A stretch of DNA of 64,000 nt from Rhodanobacter sp. (GCA_024711345.1 JANJTA010000026.1:1-64000), one strand, 5' to 3'. Shown: positions 34,990 through 45,397, numbered from the stretch's first letter. Notes: generated by a model not told the origin, from the sequence alone. Translations and numbers: made by a program.

Positions 34990-36609
34990 CTACCCGTTCG
35001 CCTTCGCGGCCTTCTTCGCCGGCCGGGCCCGTGTCTTCTTCACCGTGCTCGGCGCCGCCACGGCGGCGCCCGACGCCAGCACCGCGCTGGCCCCGGCCGG
35101 CTGGCGACGCTTCGCCTGCAGCCACTGGCACAGTGAGTCGAACCGGCAGCAGCACTCGTCGTAGCCGCCCTCGCCGCTGATGCCGAGCACCGCGTAGTGA
35201 TGTCGTCCGCGCGGCGGCAGGGCAACGGCTGCGCCGTTCGCCGACGGCCAGTCGAGCTGGCCGTCGCCGGCCACGCGCGCGGGAATCAGCCAGTAGTCGC
35301 CGGTGGCGTAGAGGCCGCCGGGTTCGAAGGTGATCTCGATGCCGTTTTCCAGCGCGATCGCGTCGCCTTCGGCCACCGCCAGCACGCCCTGGGCGTCCAC
35401 CGCCGCGCGCTGGTCCCAGCGGCGCAGCAGCGGATGCTGGCGCGGATCGTCGGACAGCGGCCACGGCGTGGTGTTCTTCGGCACGTTCAGGGTGACGCTG
35501 GCGTTCGCCGGGTCAATCGCGAGCACCTGCAGCAGCGGGTACGCCCGCTGGCCCAGCGTGTAGCGGTCGTCGACCAGTTCGACCCAGTCGTTTGCCGCCA
35601 GCCCGAGCCGCGTGTCGCGGCCGGTCCCGGCCAGCGTCACCGTCAGCGGCGCGCTGCCGTCGTCGGCGGTGGCGCCGAGCTCGCTGCGGATCACCGCGAA
35701 CACCACCGAACCGTTCTCGCGCGACCACTTGAAGCTGGCCGCGCCGGCCGGCCCGCCCTGGTGGATCTCGACCCGGTACAGCTGGTTTTCCATGCCGCGG
35801 TAGCGCGCGTCGGCAGCAATCACGCAGGGATCGTCGTCGGCTTCGTGCGGACCCAGCTCCGCGCGCAGCCGTGGCAGCGCATAGGTCGCGCGCGCATCGA
35901 GCAGCTGGCGCACGGTCTCGCACGGCGAGGCGTTGGCCTGGCCGCCGCCGTCGAGGCTCTTGCGCAGCGCGGCCAGCTCGGCGAGCTGCTGCTTGATCGC
36001 GGCGACATCGGCGGGATTGTCGGCCGCCTGCTGGCGCGTCTTCAACGCCGCGCTGACGTCGTCGAGCTGCTGCTGCGCGCGCGGCTGGTCGAGCACCCGC
36101 AGCTGCCACACGACCTGCGCGCGCGTGGCGGTATCGACGCCGTCCAGCGCCACGTCGGCGATGCCCGGTGCCTCCAGCGCGCACAGGTGCCGCTCCCACA
36201 CGTCCAGCCACAGCGCGTAGCCCTTCGGCGGGTTCTCGAAGCCGCTCTTGCCGTCGGCCACGCCGTAGTCGGGCGTAGGCGCGTTGGGCTGCTGCGCCAG
36301 CGTGCACGCGGCCTCGTTCACGCACAGGATGCCGTCGACGTAGAAGTGGCCCGGCGCCAGTTGCCAGTCGGTCAGCGGCAGCGGCTTGTTGCTGCCGTCG
36401 GCGTTGGTGGTGCTGACGGTGATGGCGAAGCCGCTGCCGGCGCCCCAGCACGGGCCGACCAGGTCGCGCACCAGGGTGCGCAGCAGCTGCAACTGGATCT
36501 GCCCCTGTTCGTTCCAGTCCGCCTCCAGCAGCACGCGGCCCTGCTGCTGGAACACCTGGCTGTAATGCAAGGACGGATCGAAGCTGACGCGTGCGAAGTC
36601 GCCTTTCAT
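34990..36609 (-). CDS. DUF6519 protein of the contractile injection system
   Basis: A 539-residue protein. The N-terminal MKGDFARVSFDPSLHYSQV followed by QQGRVLLEADWNEQ is the hallmark of DUF6519, found with phage-tail-like injection systems. Its structural role is unknown; a distal baseplate or surface part is possible. A helical segment rich in Gln/Ala (about 180-225) interrupts the beta-rich protein. It ends in a Lys/Arg-rich tail (KKTRARPAKKAAKANG). It is the last gene of the operon, 10 bp after the tail-I-like gene. The start at 36609 is fixed by the conserved N-terminus. Confidence 0.85.
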   Translation of the reverse strand: MKGDFARVSFDPSLHYSQVFQQQGRVLLEADWNEQGQIQLQLLRTLVRDLVGPCWGAGSGFAITVSTTNADGSNKPLPLTDWQLAPGHFYVDGILCVNEAACTLAQQPNAPTPDYGVADGKSGFENPPKGYALWLDVWERHLCALEAPGIADVALDGVDTATRAQVVWQLRVLDQPRAQQQLDDVSAALKTRQQAADNPADVAAIKQQLAELAALRKSLDGGGQANASPCETVRQLLDARATYALPRLRAELGPHEADDDPCVIAADARYRGMENQLYRVEIHQGGPAGAASFKWSRENGSVVFAVIRSELGATADDGSAPLTVTLAGTGRDTRLGLAANDWVELVDDRYTLGQRAYPLLQVLAIDPANASVTLNVPKNTTPWPLSDDPRQHPLLRRWDQRAAVDAQGVLAVAEGDAIALENGIEITFEPGGLYATGDYWLIPARVAGDGQLDWPSANGAAVALPPRGRHHYAVLGISGEGGYDECCCRFDSLCQWLQAKRRQPAGASAVLASGAAVAAPSTVKKTRARPAKKAAKANG

Positions 36610-36619
36610 GGTCGATCTC

Positions 36620-38854
36620 CTAACTCGCAAAGAGGATGCCGGCGTCCGTGCCCGCCGGAACGTATTCGGCCAGCCGCGCCGCGAGGTTCGCCTCGCGCTG
36701 CGGTTCGTACAGGTCGTGCCAGACGCCCATCGCCGAGCGGTCGGCGGCACCGCGGCGAAGCTCGTCGCAGCAGTCGTCGGCCAGGCGCAGGTAGTGCGGC
36801 GAGCCGTAGCGCCGGCGGCGGAACAGCGGCACCACGCGCAGCCGCTCGCGGTTCCGGTCGGCTGCCGCCACCGCAGCAAGCGCGAGATCCGGCTGGCAGT
36901 GGAAGCGCTGCGGCGTGCGCGAGCCGTCGGCCACGTAGCAGAAGCGCATGCAACCCTGCTGCCGGCGCAATACGCGCAGCGGGCTGACGAAGATCGAATC
37001 CTCGGCCAGCGCGATGCCGTGCGCCTGCACCATGCCGATCACCGTGCAGCGGCGGAAGCTGGCCTCGACGTAGGCCACCGCCTCGTCCGGCGCGCCCAGC
37101 GCCACGCGCTCGGCGCCGGTGGCGTCGAGGATGCTGTCGCACAGCTCCAGCGCCGACGGCTCGCCGCGATGCTCCGGACTGATCACCGCGATGGCGCCGA
37201 GGATGCTGTGCTCGACGCGCAGCGCGGCACGCGTGCCGTCGAGGGTGACGCTGGGCTCGCCCGGACGCTTCGGGTCGCAGTCGCACTGCAACGCCCAGCC
37301 CGGCACCAGGGTGCAGTGGCGGATCAGCAGCTCGCACAGGTCGCCCTCCGCGGCGGACTCGTCGTCCGGCCCGTGCACCTCGATGCCGCGGCCCACCACC
37401 AGCAGGCCGTCGAGCAGCACGCGGCTGCCGGCGCGGCCGCCGATGCCGAGCGCATCCGGCTGGCTGGCGCGTACGTCGAGCAGGCGCAGCACCGGCCGCG
37501 TGCGTTCGGCCGCGCGCAGCTGGATCGCCTCGCCCGCGTCAAGCTGCAGCTCGATGCTGCCTTCGTACACGCCGCTCTCGGCCAGCTCGACGATCAGCGC
37601 GCGCAGCCCCGGCGTGGCCGCCTTGGCCGCGGCCCAGGCCTGCAACGCCTCGGCGATGCTGCCGAAGTGGCCGGCCGGCCAGCTGGCGTTCGCCGCCCGA
37701 TCCGGCAGCGCGGCATGCACCACGTAGCGGGTGGCGCCTTCCAGCTCCGGCGTGGTCCGCGCGTATTCGCCGCCGCCGAGATCGGCGGCGAAGCCGTACT
37801 GATACGACACCCACACGCCGCGCTTCGGCCGCTGGTTGGCCGGGAACATCAGGCGGCCGCGTTCGGGATCGATTGCCATACGCCCGCGCTTCACCTGGCC
37901 ACGCCAGCCGGACAAATCGGCCGGTACCAGCAGCTCACGCGGCACCGGCAGGCCCTGGCCTTTCGCCGGCCAGTCCGGCGCCCACACTTCCACGCTGCAT
38001 CCCTCGCCGTAGAGTTCGGCCGACACGCTGGCGTAATCGGCCAGCGGGCCGCGCTCGGCGAAACGCCAGCGGCGCAACGGCAATGGCAGGTTGCGCTCGT
38101 CGGCGATGTGCGTGGGTTCGGTTTCCGCGACCGGACGCTGGAACAGCGGCGTGTCGTTGCCCAGCACGCTGAAGCTGAAGCACTGCGGACCGCGTTCCTC
38201 GACGCAGTACGCCGGCGTGCAGGTCACCGGATAGCTGCGCAGGCGGCAGGCGAACACGCCCACCGCGGGGATGTTGTGGCGGCCGCGCCGATGGGCGCCG
38301 CCCAGGCGCCGCACGTCGACGCTGTGGGCGAACGGATCGAACGCGCCGTCGGCCCAGCCGATGCGTTGCAGCCTCCCGGGATCGCGCAGGTCGGCGGTGC
38401 CGCCGCGGTGTGAATGCTGGTGATCCAGATGCTGCATCCAGCCGAGCCGGCGGTAGAACTCCACCGCGCGCGCCGGCCAGCCGGCCGCGTCGCGGGACAG
38501 GTCCTCCAGCAACGACAGCGTGCCCTTGCGCCGCCGCGCGTCGATGGTGTTGGCGACGTCGGCGCGCGGCGCCAGCACGCGGCCGAGGCGGGCGTCGCGG
38601 CGGCCGTCCTCACCCAGCGTGGCCGCTTCCGGCAGCAACGTATAACCGAGCAGGTCGCCGATGTACGGCACCACCCAGTCGTCGCAGGTCTCGATGAAGG
38701 CGTTGGCGTACAGCCGCGCGATGTCCTGCTCCAGCACGTCGGCCTGGCGCGCCAGCACGCGCAGGAAGTCGCGCAGCGGCCAGCCTTGCTCCGCGTCGCG
38801 CATGCGGTAGACCACCGGCAGCAGGTCGTAGAGTCGATCGGGACGCGCGCTCAT
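36620..38854 (-). CDS. Tail protein I-like baseplate protein with beta-helix region
   Basis: A 744-residue protein. The N-terminal 100 residues (YDLLPVVYRMRDAEQG, VLARQADVLEQDIARLY, WVVPYIGDLLGY) match the tail-protein-I-like subunits of eCIS and phage-tail clusters, which form outer baseplate wedges. The region from about 420 to 640 has short repeating turns (SRVLLDGLLVVGRGIEV, LLIRHCTLVPG, LELCDSILDATG) that look like a right-handed beta-helix, perhaps for binding a surface or cargo. It overlaps the upstream J-type gene by four bases (ATGA). No separate tail-fibre gene is seen, so this protein may fill that role (inference). Confidence 0.82.
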   Translation of the reverse strand: MSARPDRLYDLLPVVYRMRDAEQGWPLRDFLRVLARQADVLEQDIARLYANAFIETCDDWVVPYIGDLLGYTLLPEAATLGEDGRRDARLGRVLAPRADVANTIDARRRKGTLSLLEDLSRDAAGWPARAVEFYRRLGWMQHLDHQHSHRGGTADLRDPGRLQRIGWADGAFDPFAHSVDVRRLGGAHRRGRHNIPAVGVFACRLRSYPVTCTPAYCVEERGPQCFSFSVLGNDTPLFQRPVAETEPTHIADERNLPLPLRRWRFAERGPLADYASVSAELYGEGCSVEVWAPDWPAKGQGLPVPRELLVPADLSGWRGQVKRGRMAIDPERGRLMFPANQRPKRGVWVSYQYGFAADLGGGEYARTTPELEGATRYVVHAALPDRAANASWPAGHFGSIAEALQAWAAAKAATPGLRALIVELAESGVYEGSIELQLDAGEAIQLRAAERTRPVLRLLDVRASQPDALGIGGRAGSRVLLDGLLVVGRGIEVHGPDDESAAEGDLCELLIRHCTLVPGWALQCDCDPKRPGEPSVTLDGTRAALRVEHSILGAIAVISPEHRGEPSALELCDSILDATGAERVALGAPDEAVAYVEASFRRCTVIGMVQAHGIALAEDSIFVSPLRVLRRQQGCMRFCYVADGSRTPQRFHCQPDLALAAVAAADRNRERLRVVPLFRRRRYGSPHYLRLADDCCDELRRGAADRSAMGVWHDLYEPQREANLAARLAEYVPAGTDAGILFAS

Positions 38855-41800
38855 GGCGTGGCCTCCTGCAGCAGCAAGGTGTCGGGAACGTTCGGCGGCA
38901 GATAGGCGAGCTGCGCCGGACGCAACATGCCGCTGGCGTCGTGGCGGGCACCCAGCACGCGCACGAGCGGCGGCACCGCCGCCACGCCCGCGGCAGCCGC
39001 GTGGCTCATCAACGCAGCGCCATCATTCTGCTTGTCGCCGCCCACACCGAAGCCGGCCAGCAAGGTGGCCTCGTCGAGACTGCCGAACGCATCCACGTCC
39101 ACCCAGGCCACGCCGCGCACGGCCTGCACGCAGGCGACCAGTTCGCTGAGGTAGACGCTCTGCGCCAGCGCGCGCCGCTCGAAGCCGAACGCATCGAGAA
39201 GCGCCGCGCGCACCGCCGGTTCCACCGACTCCCACGCGAAGTCCGGCAGCAGCCCCACCTTCGCGCTCACGGTCAGCGCCAGCAGTTCGCGCACGTCCAG
39301 CCGCACCGGCAGCGACGGATCGCCGTAGCGCCGCAGCGCCTGCAGCAGGTTGCGGTAGAGGTCGGAGGTGACATCGATCGGCGCATCGGCGGCGCCGGCA
39401 ATGGTCACCTGCACCAGGCCGCCCAGCTTGACCGCCGCCGCCTTGCCGACGCCGCCGAAGCTGCGCGCGAAGTCGGCGTAGTCGGCCACCGAGACCAGCC
39501 GGTCCAGCGCCAGTACCGCCAGCGGCACGTTGCGGCGCGCCTGGTCGCGCGTCTCCGCGTCGGCGCCGCCGGAGGCGCGCAGCGGGTTGACTACTTCCTT
39601 GACCCCCAGCGGCCGCGTCGCCAGCAGGCTGACCTGTCCCGCGCGCACGTTGCCCGGCGTGCCGATGCCGTTGCGGTACGTCGCCACGACGTTCTCCACG
39701 CCGGTGGGCAGGCGCGCGCCGTGCACGCCGTCGCCGAACTGCACGGTGGTCCGGCCGTCGTCGTCGGTGGCGGTGACGAAGCGGCGGTCGTTCGCGCCAA
39801 CGAAGGCGAGATTGCGCGTCTCGTGCCATTGCAGGTCGTTGACGCGCAGCGTGAGCGTGCTCTGCACGCCATCCACGGTGGACGCGGAAACCCAGGTCAG
39901 CGGCGGCTGCTTCAGCACGAAGGCCTGCATCGACGCCGCGCCGCTGCCGCTGCCCAGCACCTCGCGGCGGCTCTCGCCGTGGGTGGCGCGCACCACGTTG
40001 GCGCGCACCGTCACGCTGTCACGCGCGTAGCGATAGGCCAGCCCCGCGTTGGCGAACACCAGGGTGCTGTGCACGGTGTCGCCGGGCAGGTTCGCGTCCA
40101 CGCCCTGCTCCACCGCGGACAGCATCACCAGCTCGGCGGCGCTCACCGCGTCGGTGCCCGGCACGTCGCTGCGCCGGCCTTCCACGATCACCCAGCGGCC
40201 GGCCTTGAGGCCATCCACCGCGCCATCGAGAGTGAGCCGGGTGGCGCTGTCGCCGGTGCTGCGCGGGCTGCCGTCGGCGGCGAGCGCGCCGACCTCGTCG
40301 CCGATCACCAGCTCGGCCAGCGGCAACGATTCGCTTTGTGCGTGGACCTGCGTGGCACGCAGGGTCGACATGCTCGGCGCCTGCCACACGGACGTGTCCG
40401 CATCCGGCGTGACCAATTCGATCCCGGTGGTCTTGCCGCTGATGCCGTAGGCACTGCGCGGATGCACCTGTACGCGCCTGGCCTGCGCGACGACCGGCGG
40501 CCCGTAGCGCCCCGACTGGATCAGCAGGAAGCTGCCCGCCTGCACGCCGTCGTAGGCGTTGTCGAGCTGCACGAGGTCGTCCTCCTCGCCGCCGTCCGCG
40601 ATGGCATCCCAGTCGCCGTCGGGCCTGGAGACGTAGGGCACGGTGCCCTTGGTGGCGGGGTCGTCATTCAGTCCCAGCCCCATGATGCGCGGCGCGTTGT
40701 AGCCGAACAACGGCGCGGCCAGGCGCAGCGCGTACACGCCGTTCAGGGCCGGCGAAGGTTCGCCCTGCGGCACGCTGGCCCAGGCACGGTAGAAGGTGTC
40801 ATGCAGCTGCGGCGCGAATTTCAGCAGCAGTTGCGGCCGCGCATCGCTGGCCTTGCCGAGTGCCGCGGCGACGCTTCGTTGCAGGCGCAAGCTGTTGGCC
40901 GGCTGCAGCGTGGCTTGCCGCGTCAACGCGCCGAACAGCGCACCGAAGCCGCCCGCCGGCGGCGGGCTGACGGCGCCGTCGCCGCCAAACGCCTTCACCA
41001 CGGCCAGCAGGAACGCCTGCGCCGGCGCCGGGCCACCGGCAAGGTTCCCCACCTCCAGGCCGAAGCTTCCCAGCAGACGGTTGACGCTGCCGACGTCGCC
41101 GCCGCCGAGCAGCAAGCCGCGGTAGAGCCTTTCGATCCGGTCGCGCAATGACGTGCCGCCGGACAACGCGGCGACCGCCACTTTCGCCGCCGCCACGATC
41201 TGCCCCTGCAATGCGCCGAACGGCTGCAGCAGCAGCCTGCTGCGCCCGCTCTGCGGCTGTACTTCGATCGACTGCACCAGGCGCAGCGCTGGCACGCCGG
41301 CGGGAAGCTCGCCGAACAGGAACAGCAGCCGATCGTTCGGCTTCAGGCCAGTGGCCGTGCTGGCCACCCACAGCGCATCCAGCGTGGCCACGTTGTCGAG
41401 CGTGATGTCCTGCGGCCGCGTCAGCCGCGGCCTGAGCGCGTTCCACTCGTAACGCGCCTCCAGCGGTTCGGCGGTCTCGAAGCTCTGCATCTGTTCGCCG
41501 GGCGCGGGCACCGACTGCGCGCGCGCGCCGGCAGGAATCGTCACCGGCGGCGAATCCTTCTCCACCGTATAGGCGAGGTACACGCTGGCGGCCACGCCGG
41601 GACGCAGCCGGTAGTCGGTGAGCCGCGCCAGTTCCAGCACCGAGCGGCGCTCGGTGGCGGTGCGCAGGTAGGCCTCGTTGGCGATGCGCTCGGTGTAGAA
41701 GCTCAGCACGTCGGCACCTACCGCCCACGCGTCGAGCAGGGCCATCGCCGGATCGTCGGCTTCGCGCGTGCGCAGCCCGGCCAGTGCCGGCAGCGCCGCG

Positions 41801-41964
41801 TCGCTGAGACCGGCCTGCATGGTGGCGCGGAAATCGGCGTAGCGGCCGACGCGGTAAGCCAGCGCGTCCAGTCCCGGCCGGTTGGCCAGCGGCAACGGCG
41901 TGCCGGCGATCGCGCCGCAACCGCAGGCGCAGGCATGTTTGCCACAGGCGCTGCAACAGCTCAT
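38851..41964 (-). CDS. Baseplate J-like protein (large, Afp11/12-like)
   Basis: A 1037-residue putative baseplate wedge protein. The N-terminal part has DPAMALLDAWAVGADVLSFYTERI, a landmark of eCIS baseplate proteins. The C-terminal third carries the J-type core (TVQFGDGVHGARLPTG, NPLRASGGADAETRDQAR, VSVADYADFARSFGGVGKA). The first 17 residues are packed with cysteines (3, 4, 7, 12, 14, 16), suggesting a small metal or disulfide knot. It overlaps both neighbours by four bases. Confidence 0.88.
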   Translation of the reverse strand: MSCCSACGKHACACGCGAIAGTPLPLANRPGLDALAYRVGRYADFRATMQAGLSDAALPALAGLRTREADDPAMALLDAWAVGADVLSFYTERIANEAYLRTATERRSVLELARLTDYRLRPGVAASVYLAYTVEKDSPPVTIPAGARAQSVPAPGEQMQSFETAEPLEARYEWNALRPRLTRPQDITLDNVATLDALWVASTATGLKPNDRLLFLFGELPAGVPALRLVQSIEVQPQSGRSRLLLQPFGALQGQIVAAAKVAVAALSGGTSLRDRIERLYRGLLLGGGDVGSVNRLLGSFGLEVGNLAGGPAPAQAFLLAVVKAFGGDGAVSPPPAGGFGALFGALTRQATLQPANSLRLQRSVAAALGKASDARPQLLLKFAPQLHDTFYRAWASVPQGEPSPALNGVYALRLAAPLFGYNAPRIMGLGLNDDPATKGTVPYVSRPDGDWDAIADGGEEDDLVQLDNAYDGVQAGSFLLIQSGRYGPPVVAQARRVQVHPRSAYGISGKTTGIELVTPDADTSVWQAPSMSTLRATQVHAQSESLPLAELVIGDEVGALAADGSPRSTGDSATRLTLDGAVDGLKAGRWVIVEGRRSDVPGTDAVSAAELVMLSAVEQGVDANLPGDTVHSTLVFANAGLAYRYARDSVTVRANVVRATHGESRREVLGSGSGAASMQAFVLKQPPLTWVSASTVDGVQSTLTLRVNDLQWHETRNLAFVGANDRRFVTATDDDGRTTVQFGDGVHGARLPTGVENVVATYRNGIGTPGNVRAGQVSLLATRPLGVKEVVNPLRASGGADAETRDQARRNVPLAVLALDRLVSVADYADFARSFGGVGKAAAVKLGGLVQVTIAGAADAPIDVTSDLYRNLLQALRRYGDPSLPVRLDVRELLALTVSAKVGLLPDFAWESVEPAVRAALLDAFGFERRALAQSVYLSELVACVQAVRGVAWVDVDAFGSLDEATLLAGFGVGGDKQNDGAALMSHAAAAGVAAVPPLVRVLGARHDASGMLRPAQLAYLPPNVPDTLLLQEATP

Positions 41965-44699
41965 CGGCCACCTCCCAGCGTGAAGCGGATGCTGCCGTGA
42001 TCAGGATGGTCCGGATCGTTGTCGACGCGCGCGATGTCGCGCGCGGCCAGGTGCAGCACGCCGTCGGCGGGCACGCCGTCGGCCGGGTCGTCGGCGCGCG
42101 CCAGGCACGACACTTCGACGTGGGCCACGCCGGTGATCGCCTGCGCCTCGGCCAGCAGCGCGCTGACGAACACCGGCGCGCCCAGCCTGAGCCGATCCGG
42201 ATGGAAGAAGCCGGGCGTACCGTCGCGGCGCAGGTCGGCGCCGAAGCGGTCGCGCAGCGCGGTCTCGACGTGGGCGGCGAGGAAGTCCGGCCGCACGCAG
42301 ACGTTCAGCGCGATGCGCAGCGGCACGTAGCCGGCGGCATGCACCTCGACGTCATGACCGATGCGGCGGTAGCGCTCCAGTTGCGCCCTGATCCGCCGCG
42401 CCAGGCCCTCCGGCAGGTCCTCGCGGCCCAGTGGATCGACCGCCACGTCGGCGGCGTACCAGCTGCCGCTCCATTCCAGCGCGGCAGCGGCGCCCTGCAG
42501 CTGCGGCGCGCACGCGGCGAACATCGCGTAGTCGTCGGCGACGACCGCGCGCAGCGGCTTCGCGCGGAACGCGCCGGGCGCGTAAAGCTTCACCTCGGCC
42601 AGGCTTTCCGGCGCGGTGCCGCCGCTGGCCGGCAGCGGGTTGCGCGGCTGCAGCTCGGCCGACAGCACGCCCGACTTCAGCGCCAGCCACACGATGCTGT
42701 CGCGCCCCGCGTTGCCGGCCGGGCCGTTGCCGATGCGCGAGGCGGCGCGGAAGAAGTCGCCGGCCTGCGGCTGCGCGCCGAGCACGCCGTCGCCGAAGCG
42801 CAGGTGCGCGGCGCCGTCGTCGTCGGTCTCGACCACGAAGTGGCGGTCGTCCGGGCCGCTTTCCAGCAGGTCGTAGCGCGGCTGCCAGCGCCAGCGTGGG
42901 TCGGGCGTGCCGGCCACCAGCACGTCGGCCAGCGCGCCGCCATGCACGACGAGCTGCGGCAGCGCGAGGCGCGGCTCGCGCGTCAGCAGCCGGCACACCG
43001 GCGCGTGCGGCGGCAGCGGCTCGGCCCAGGTCAGCGGTGCATCCGGCAGCACGTGGCCGGTGGCGGATGGCGGACGGCGTACGTCCGCCACAGCGCCGTC
43101 GCAACGGCAGCAGCCGTGTTGCGTGCGGCCCGGCACCAGCCAGCAATCCTCGGCCAGCGTGCCGCAGCGCGTGCAGGCATCCGGCATCGCGGCAAGCGCG
43201 GCGGCGAGGCCGGGATAGTCGCCATCCTCACCGCTCGGCGTGCAGATGGCGCTGGACGTGCATTGCCCATGCGCGTGTTCGCCATGATCGACCAGCAGCA
43301 CGTTGCCGCGCGCCAGGCTGACGTCGTGCAGCCAGGCGCAGTCGGGCGATGGCGTGCGCACCGACAGGCACAGGTCGAACGGCAGCGCGTCGCAGGCATC
43401 CCACGCCACCTCCAGCAGCAGCGTGCCGTCGAGCGGATCGACGGACGTGCGGACGTCCGTGAGGCGCACCGCGTGCCGATGCGCCGGGTCGGCATCGGCC
43501 GGATTGCCGGTCCGCGGTCCCAGCACCTCCTCGAAGATCAGCAGGTCGCCGACGGCGAGCTTCAGCGCGCGCGCCGGCGTGACGGCCGCATCCGTGGTTG
43601 CCAGCAACATGACGGGCGCCTCCGGCGCCGGCGGCGGCGTGTCGACCAGGGTCGCCCGTGTGCTGCCGCGCGGCAGGCAGCACAGCTCGTCGCCCCAGCT
43701 GTGCAGCCGGATCGCGCTGTGCGCGGCGACCACGTCGAAGCGAATCATGCCATCGAGCGGCATCGGCTCGTAGATCAGCGCACCCTGCCTGCGGGCGACG
43801 TCGAGCTGGGCCGCGTCGATGATGCCCGGCGGCGGCGGCTGCGCCGGCCCCGGCGGGGGCACCAGCAACAGCAGGTTGTCCAGTTCCAGACTCAGGTCGT
43901 TGCTCGATGCCAGCGTGACGAAGGCGCGTGCGTTGCAGCCCTCGTGCACGCGGTAATCCACCAGCCGCGCATGCCGGCGCACCGAGATGCGCTTGCGCGC
44001 GGTGCCGAGGTAGGCCTCGGTGGCGACCGCGTCCTGGTAGTAGCTGAGCTGGTCGGCGGTGTACGCCAGCGTCTCCACCAGTGCGATGCCGAGGTCCGGC
44101 ACGCGGCGCTCGGCCCACGTGGGCATGTCCAGCGCGAGGCGGTCGAGGAACAGCTGGCGGAAGCTGGCGTAGTCCTTCGCCAGGTAGTTGATCTCCGGCG
44201 CGGGCGACGGCGGCGACACGCACGGCGCCTCGTCGGCGCAGTCCAGCGTCTTCGCGCAGTCGAGGCGGAAGTGCAGCGTGACGCAGGCGTACCGCGGGTC
44301 GAAGCCGGGATAGGCCTGCCAGCTCGCCGGGTCATTGCCCGAGGCCGCATCCACCAGGCACAGGCAGTACGCGGTGTGGTCGCCTTCGCGGTCGAGCACC
44401 ACGCGCAGGCAGGCGTCGTCGTGCAGCTCCGGTTCCAGCTCGGGGTTCACGCTGAGCACGCGCAGGCCGGTGATGCGGTCGCCGCCGCTGATCCGCACGT
44501 TGGTCACGCCGAGGCCTTGCGGAATCACGCCGAACAGGTGCACGCACAGGCTCACGCCGTCGTCGCCCACCTCGACGTAGTCGATGCCGTTGAGCGTGCC
44601 GGCCAGCCGCAACTTTTCGCGCCGCGCCGGCACGCTGCAGGCCGGCAGCGGCGCGCAGCCGATCGTGCCGAGACTCGCATGGACGTTCGCGCGGTTCAT
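41961..44699 (-). CDS. Baseplate J-like protein (Afp11-like) with Cys-rich insert
   Basis: A 912-residue baseplate wedge protein. It includes NYLAKDYASFRQLFLDRLAL and VPDLGIALVETLAYTADQLSYYQD, then the J-type motif LRFGDGVLGAQPQAGDFF and GGTAPESLAEVKLYAPGAFR. An insert at about 470-540 holds Cys480, 486, 509, 512, 519, 530, 531 and 533, probably a metal-binding subdomain. It overlaps gp25 upstream and the second J-type gene downstream by four bases each. Confidence 0.88.
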   Translation of the reverse strand: MNRANVHASLGTIGCAPLPACSVPARREKLRLAGTLNGIDYVEVGDDGVSLCVHLFGVIPQGLGVTNVRISGGDRITGLRVLSVNPELEPELHDDACLRVVLDREGDHTAYCLCLVDAASGNDPASWQAYPGFDPRYACVTLHFRLDCAKTLDCADEAPCVSPPSPAPEINYLAKDYASFRQLFLDRLALDMPTWAERRVPDLGIALVETLAYTADQLSYYQDAVATEAYLGTARKRISVRRHARLVDYRVHEGCNARAFVTLASSNDLSLELDNLLLLVPPPGPAQPPPPGIIDAAQLDVARRQGALIYEPMPLDGMIRFDVVAAHSAIRLHSWGDELCCLPRGSTRATLVDTPPPAPEAPVMLLATTDAAVTPARALKLAVGDLLIFEEVLGPRTGNPADADPAHRHAVRLTDVRTSVDPLDGTLLLEVAWDACDALPFDLCLSVRTPSPDCAWLHDVSLARGNVLLVDHGEHAHGQCTSSAICTPSGEDGDYPGLAAALAAMPDACTRCGTLAEDCWLVPGRTQHGCCRCDGAVADVRRPPSATGHVLPDAPLTWAEPLPPHAPVCRLLTREPRLALPQLVVHGGALADVLVAGTPDPRWRWQPRYDLLESGPDDRHFVVETDDDGAAHLRFGDGVLGAQPQAGDFFRAASRIGNGPAGNAGRDSIVWLALKSGVLSAELQPRNPLPASGGTAPESLAEVKLYAPGAFRAKPLRAVVADDYAMFAACAPQLQGAAAALEWSGSWYAADVAVDPLGREDLPEGLARRIRAQLERYRRIGHDVEVHAAGYVPLRIALNVCVRPDFLAAHVETALRDRFGADLRRDGTPGFFHPDRLRLGAPVFVSALLAEAQAITGVAHVEVSCLARADDPADGVPADGVLHLAARDIARVDNDPDHPDHGSIRFTLGGGR

Positions 44700-45055
44700 G
44701 GCAGGCTCCGCACGAAGCTGTCGCTGCGCGTGTCGCCGCTGGCGCGCACGGTATAGCTGAGGTCGACGCGCAGGGTGGCATCCTCGCTGCTGACTTCGAG
44801 CTTGCCCACGTCGATCACGTCGCCCAGCCAGCGCTGCAATGCCGCCTGCAAGGTGAACTGCAGCGCGGCGGCCAGCTCCGGGCTGTTCGGCGCGAACACC
44901 AGCTGCAGCAGGCCGCTGCCGAAGTCGGGCCGGTTCACCCGCTCGCCGGGGCTGGTGAACAGCAACTGCTCGATCATGTCGCGCACATGGTCGTCGTCGC
45001 CGGCCTCGGCGGTGCGCCCGCGCGGATCGAAGTGGAACGGATAGTCGATGTTCAT
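44696..45055 (-). CDS. GPW/gp25-like baseplate wedge protein
   Basis: A 119-residue protein with the gp25/W fold (Afp9-like). Landmarks are the central DMIEQLLFTSPGERVNRPDFGSGLLQLVF and a C-terminal beta region. In contractile tails gp25 forms the inner baseplate and touches the first sheath ring, so it is essential for sheath polymerisation. ATG 45055 gives the family N-terminus MNIDYPFHFDPRGR. It lies 8 bp after the PAAR-like gene. Confidence 0.92.
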   Translation of the reverse strand: MNIDYPFHFDPRGRTAEAGDDDHVRDMIEQLLFTSPGERVNRPDFGSGLLQLVFAPNSPELAAALQFTLQAALQRWLGDVIDVGKLEVSSEDATLRVDLSYTVRASGDTRSDSFVRSLP

Positions 45056-45063
45056 GGGCGTCC

Positions 45064-45387
45064 TCACATCGCGGTGACGCGCGTCTGGCTGGCGACGATC
45101 AGCAGCGGCGTGCCGGTCGGCGCGCAGATCGCCTGGCTGTCGAGGAGCAGCAGCGGTTGTCCATTGGAAGTCACCCGGGTGGCGGCGGTGACGAACTGCG
45201 CGCTGACGCACGGCCCGTTCGCCGCCGTCGGCGGCGGCAGCGTGCAGCCGGCAATCAGCCACGGCGCCGGCATCGTCACGCTGGGCTGGCCGCTGACAGT
45301 GACGCGCGGATTCGGCGCGGTGGCCTGCGCCTGGCCGCCGTGCGAGCAAAGCACGCTGGCGCCGACATGGATGAGGAAGCCCGGCAT
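45064..45387 (-). CDS. PAAR-like spike tip protein
   Basis: A 107-residue protein in the position of Afp10/PAAR, between the gpV spike and gp25. It starts MPGFLIHVGASVLCSHGGQA and has beta-turn Gly/Pro spacing with four cysteines (14, 48, 60, 88), which could replace the PAAR zinc site. Such proteins cap the spike and can carry effectors. Motif-level identity to PAAR is weak, so the call rests on size, cysteines and gene order. Confidence 0.75.
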   Translation of the reverse strand: MPGFLIHVGASVLCSHGGQAQATAPNPRVTVSGQPSVTMPAPWLIAGCTLPPPTAANGPCVSAQFVTAATRVTSNGQPLLLLDSQAICAPTGTPLLIVASQTRVTAM

Positions 45388-45397
45388 CGCATGCCTC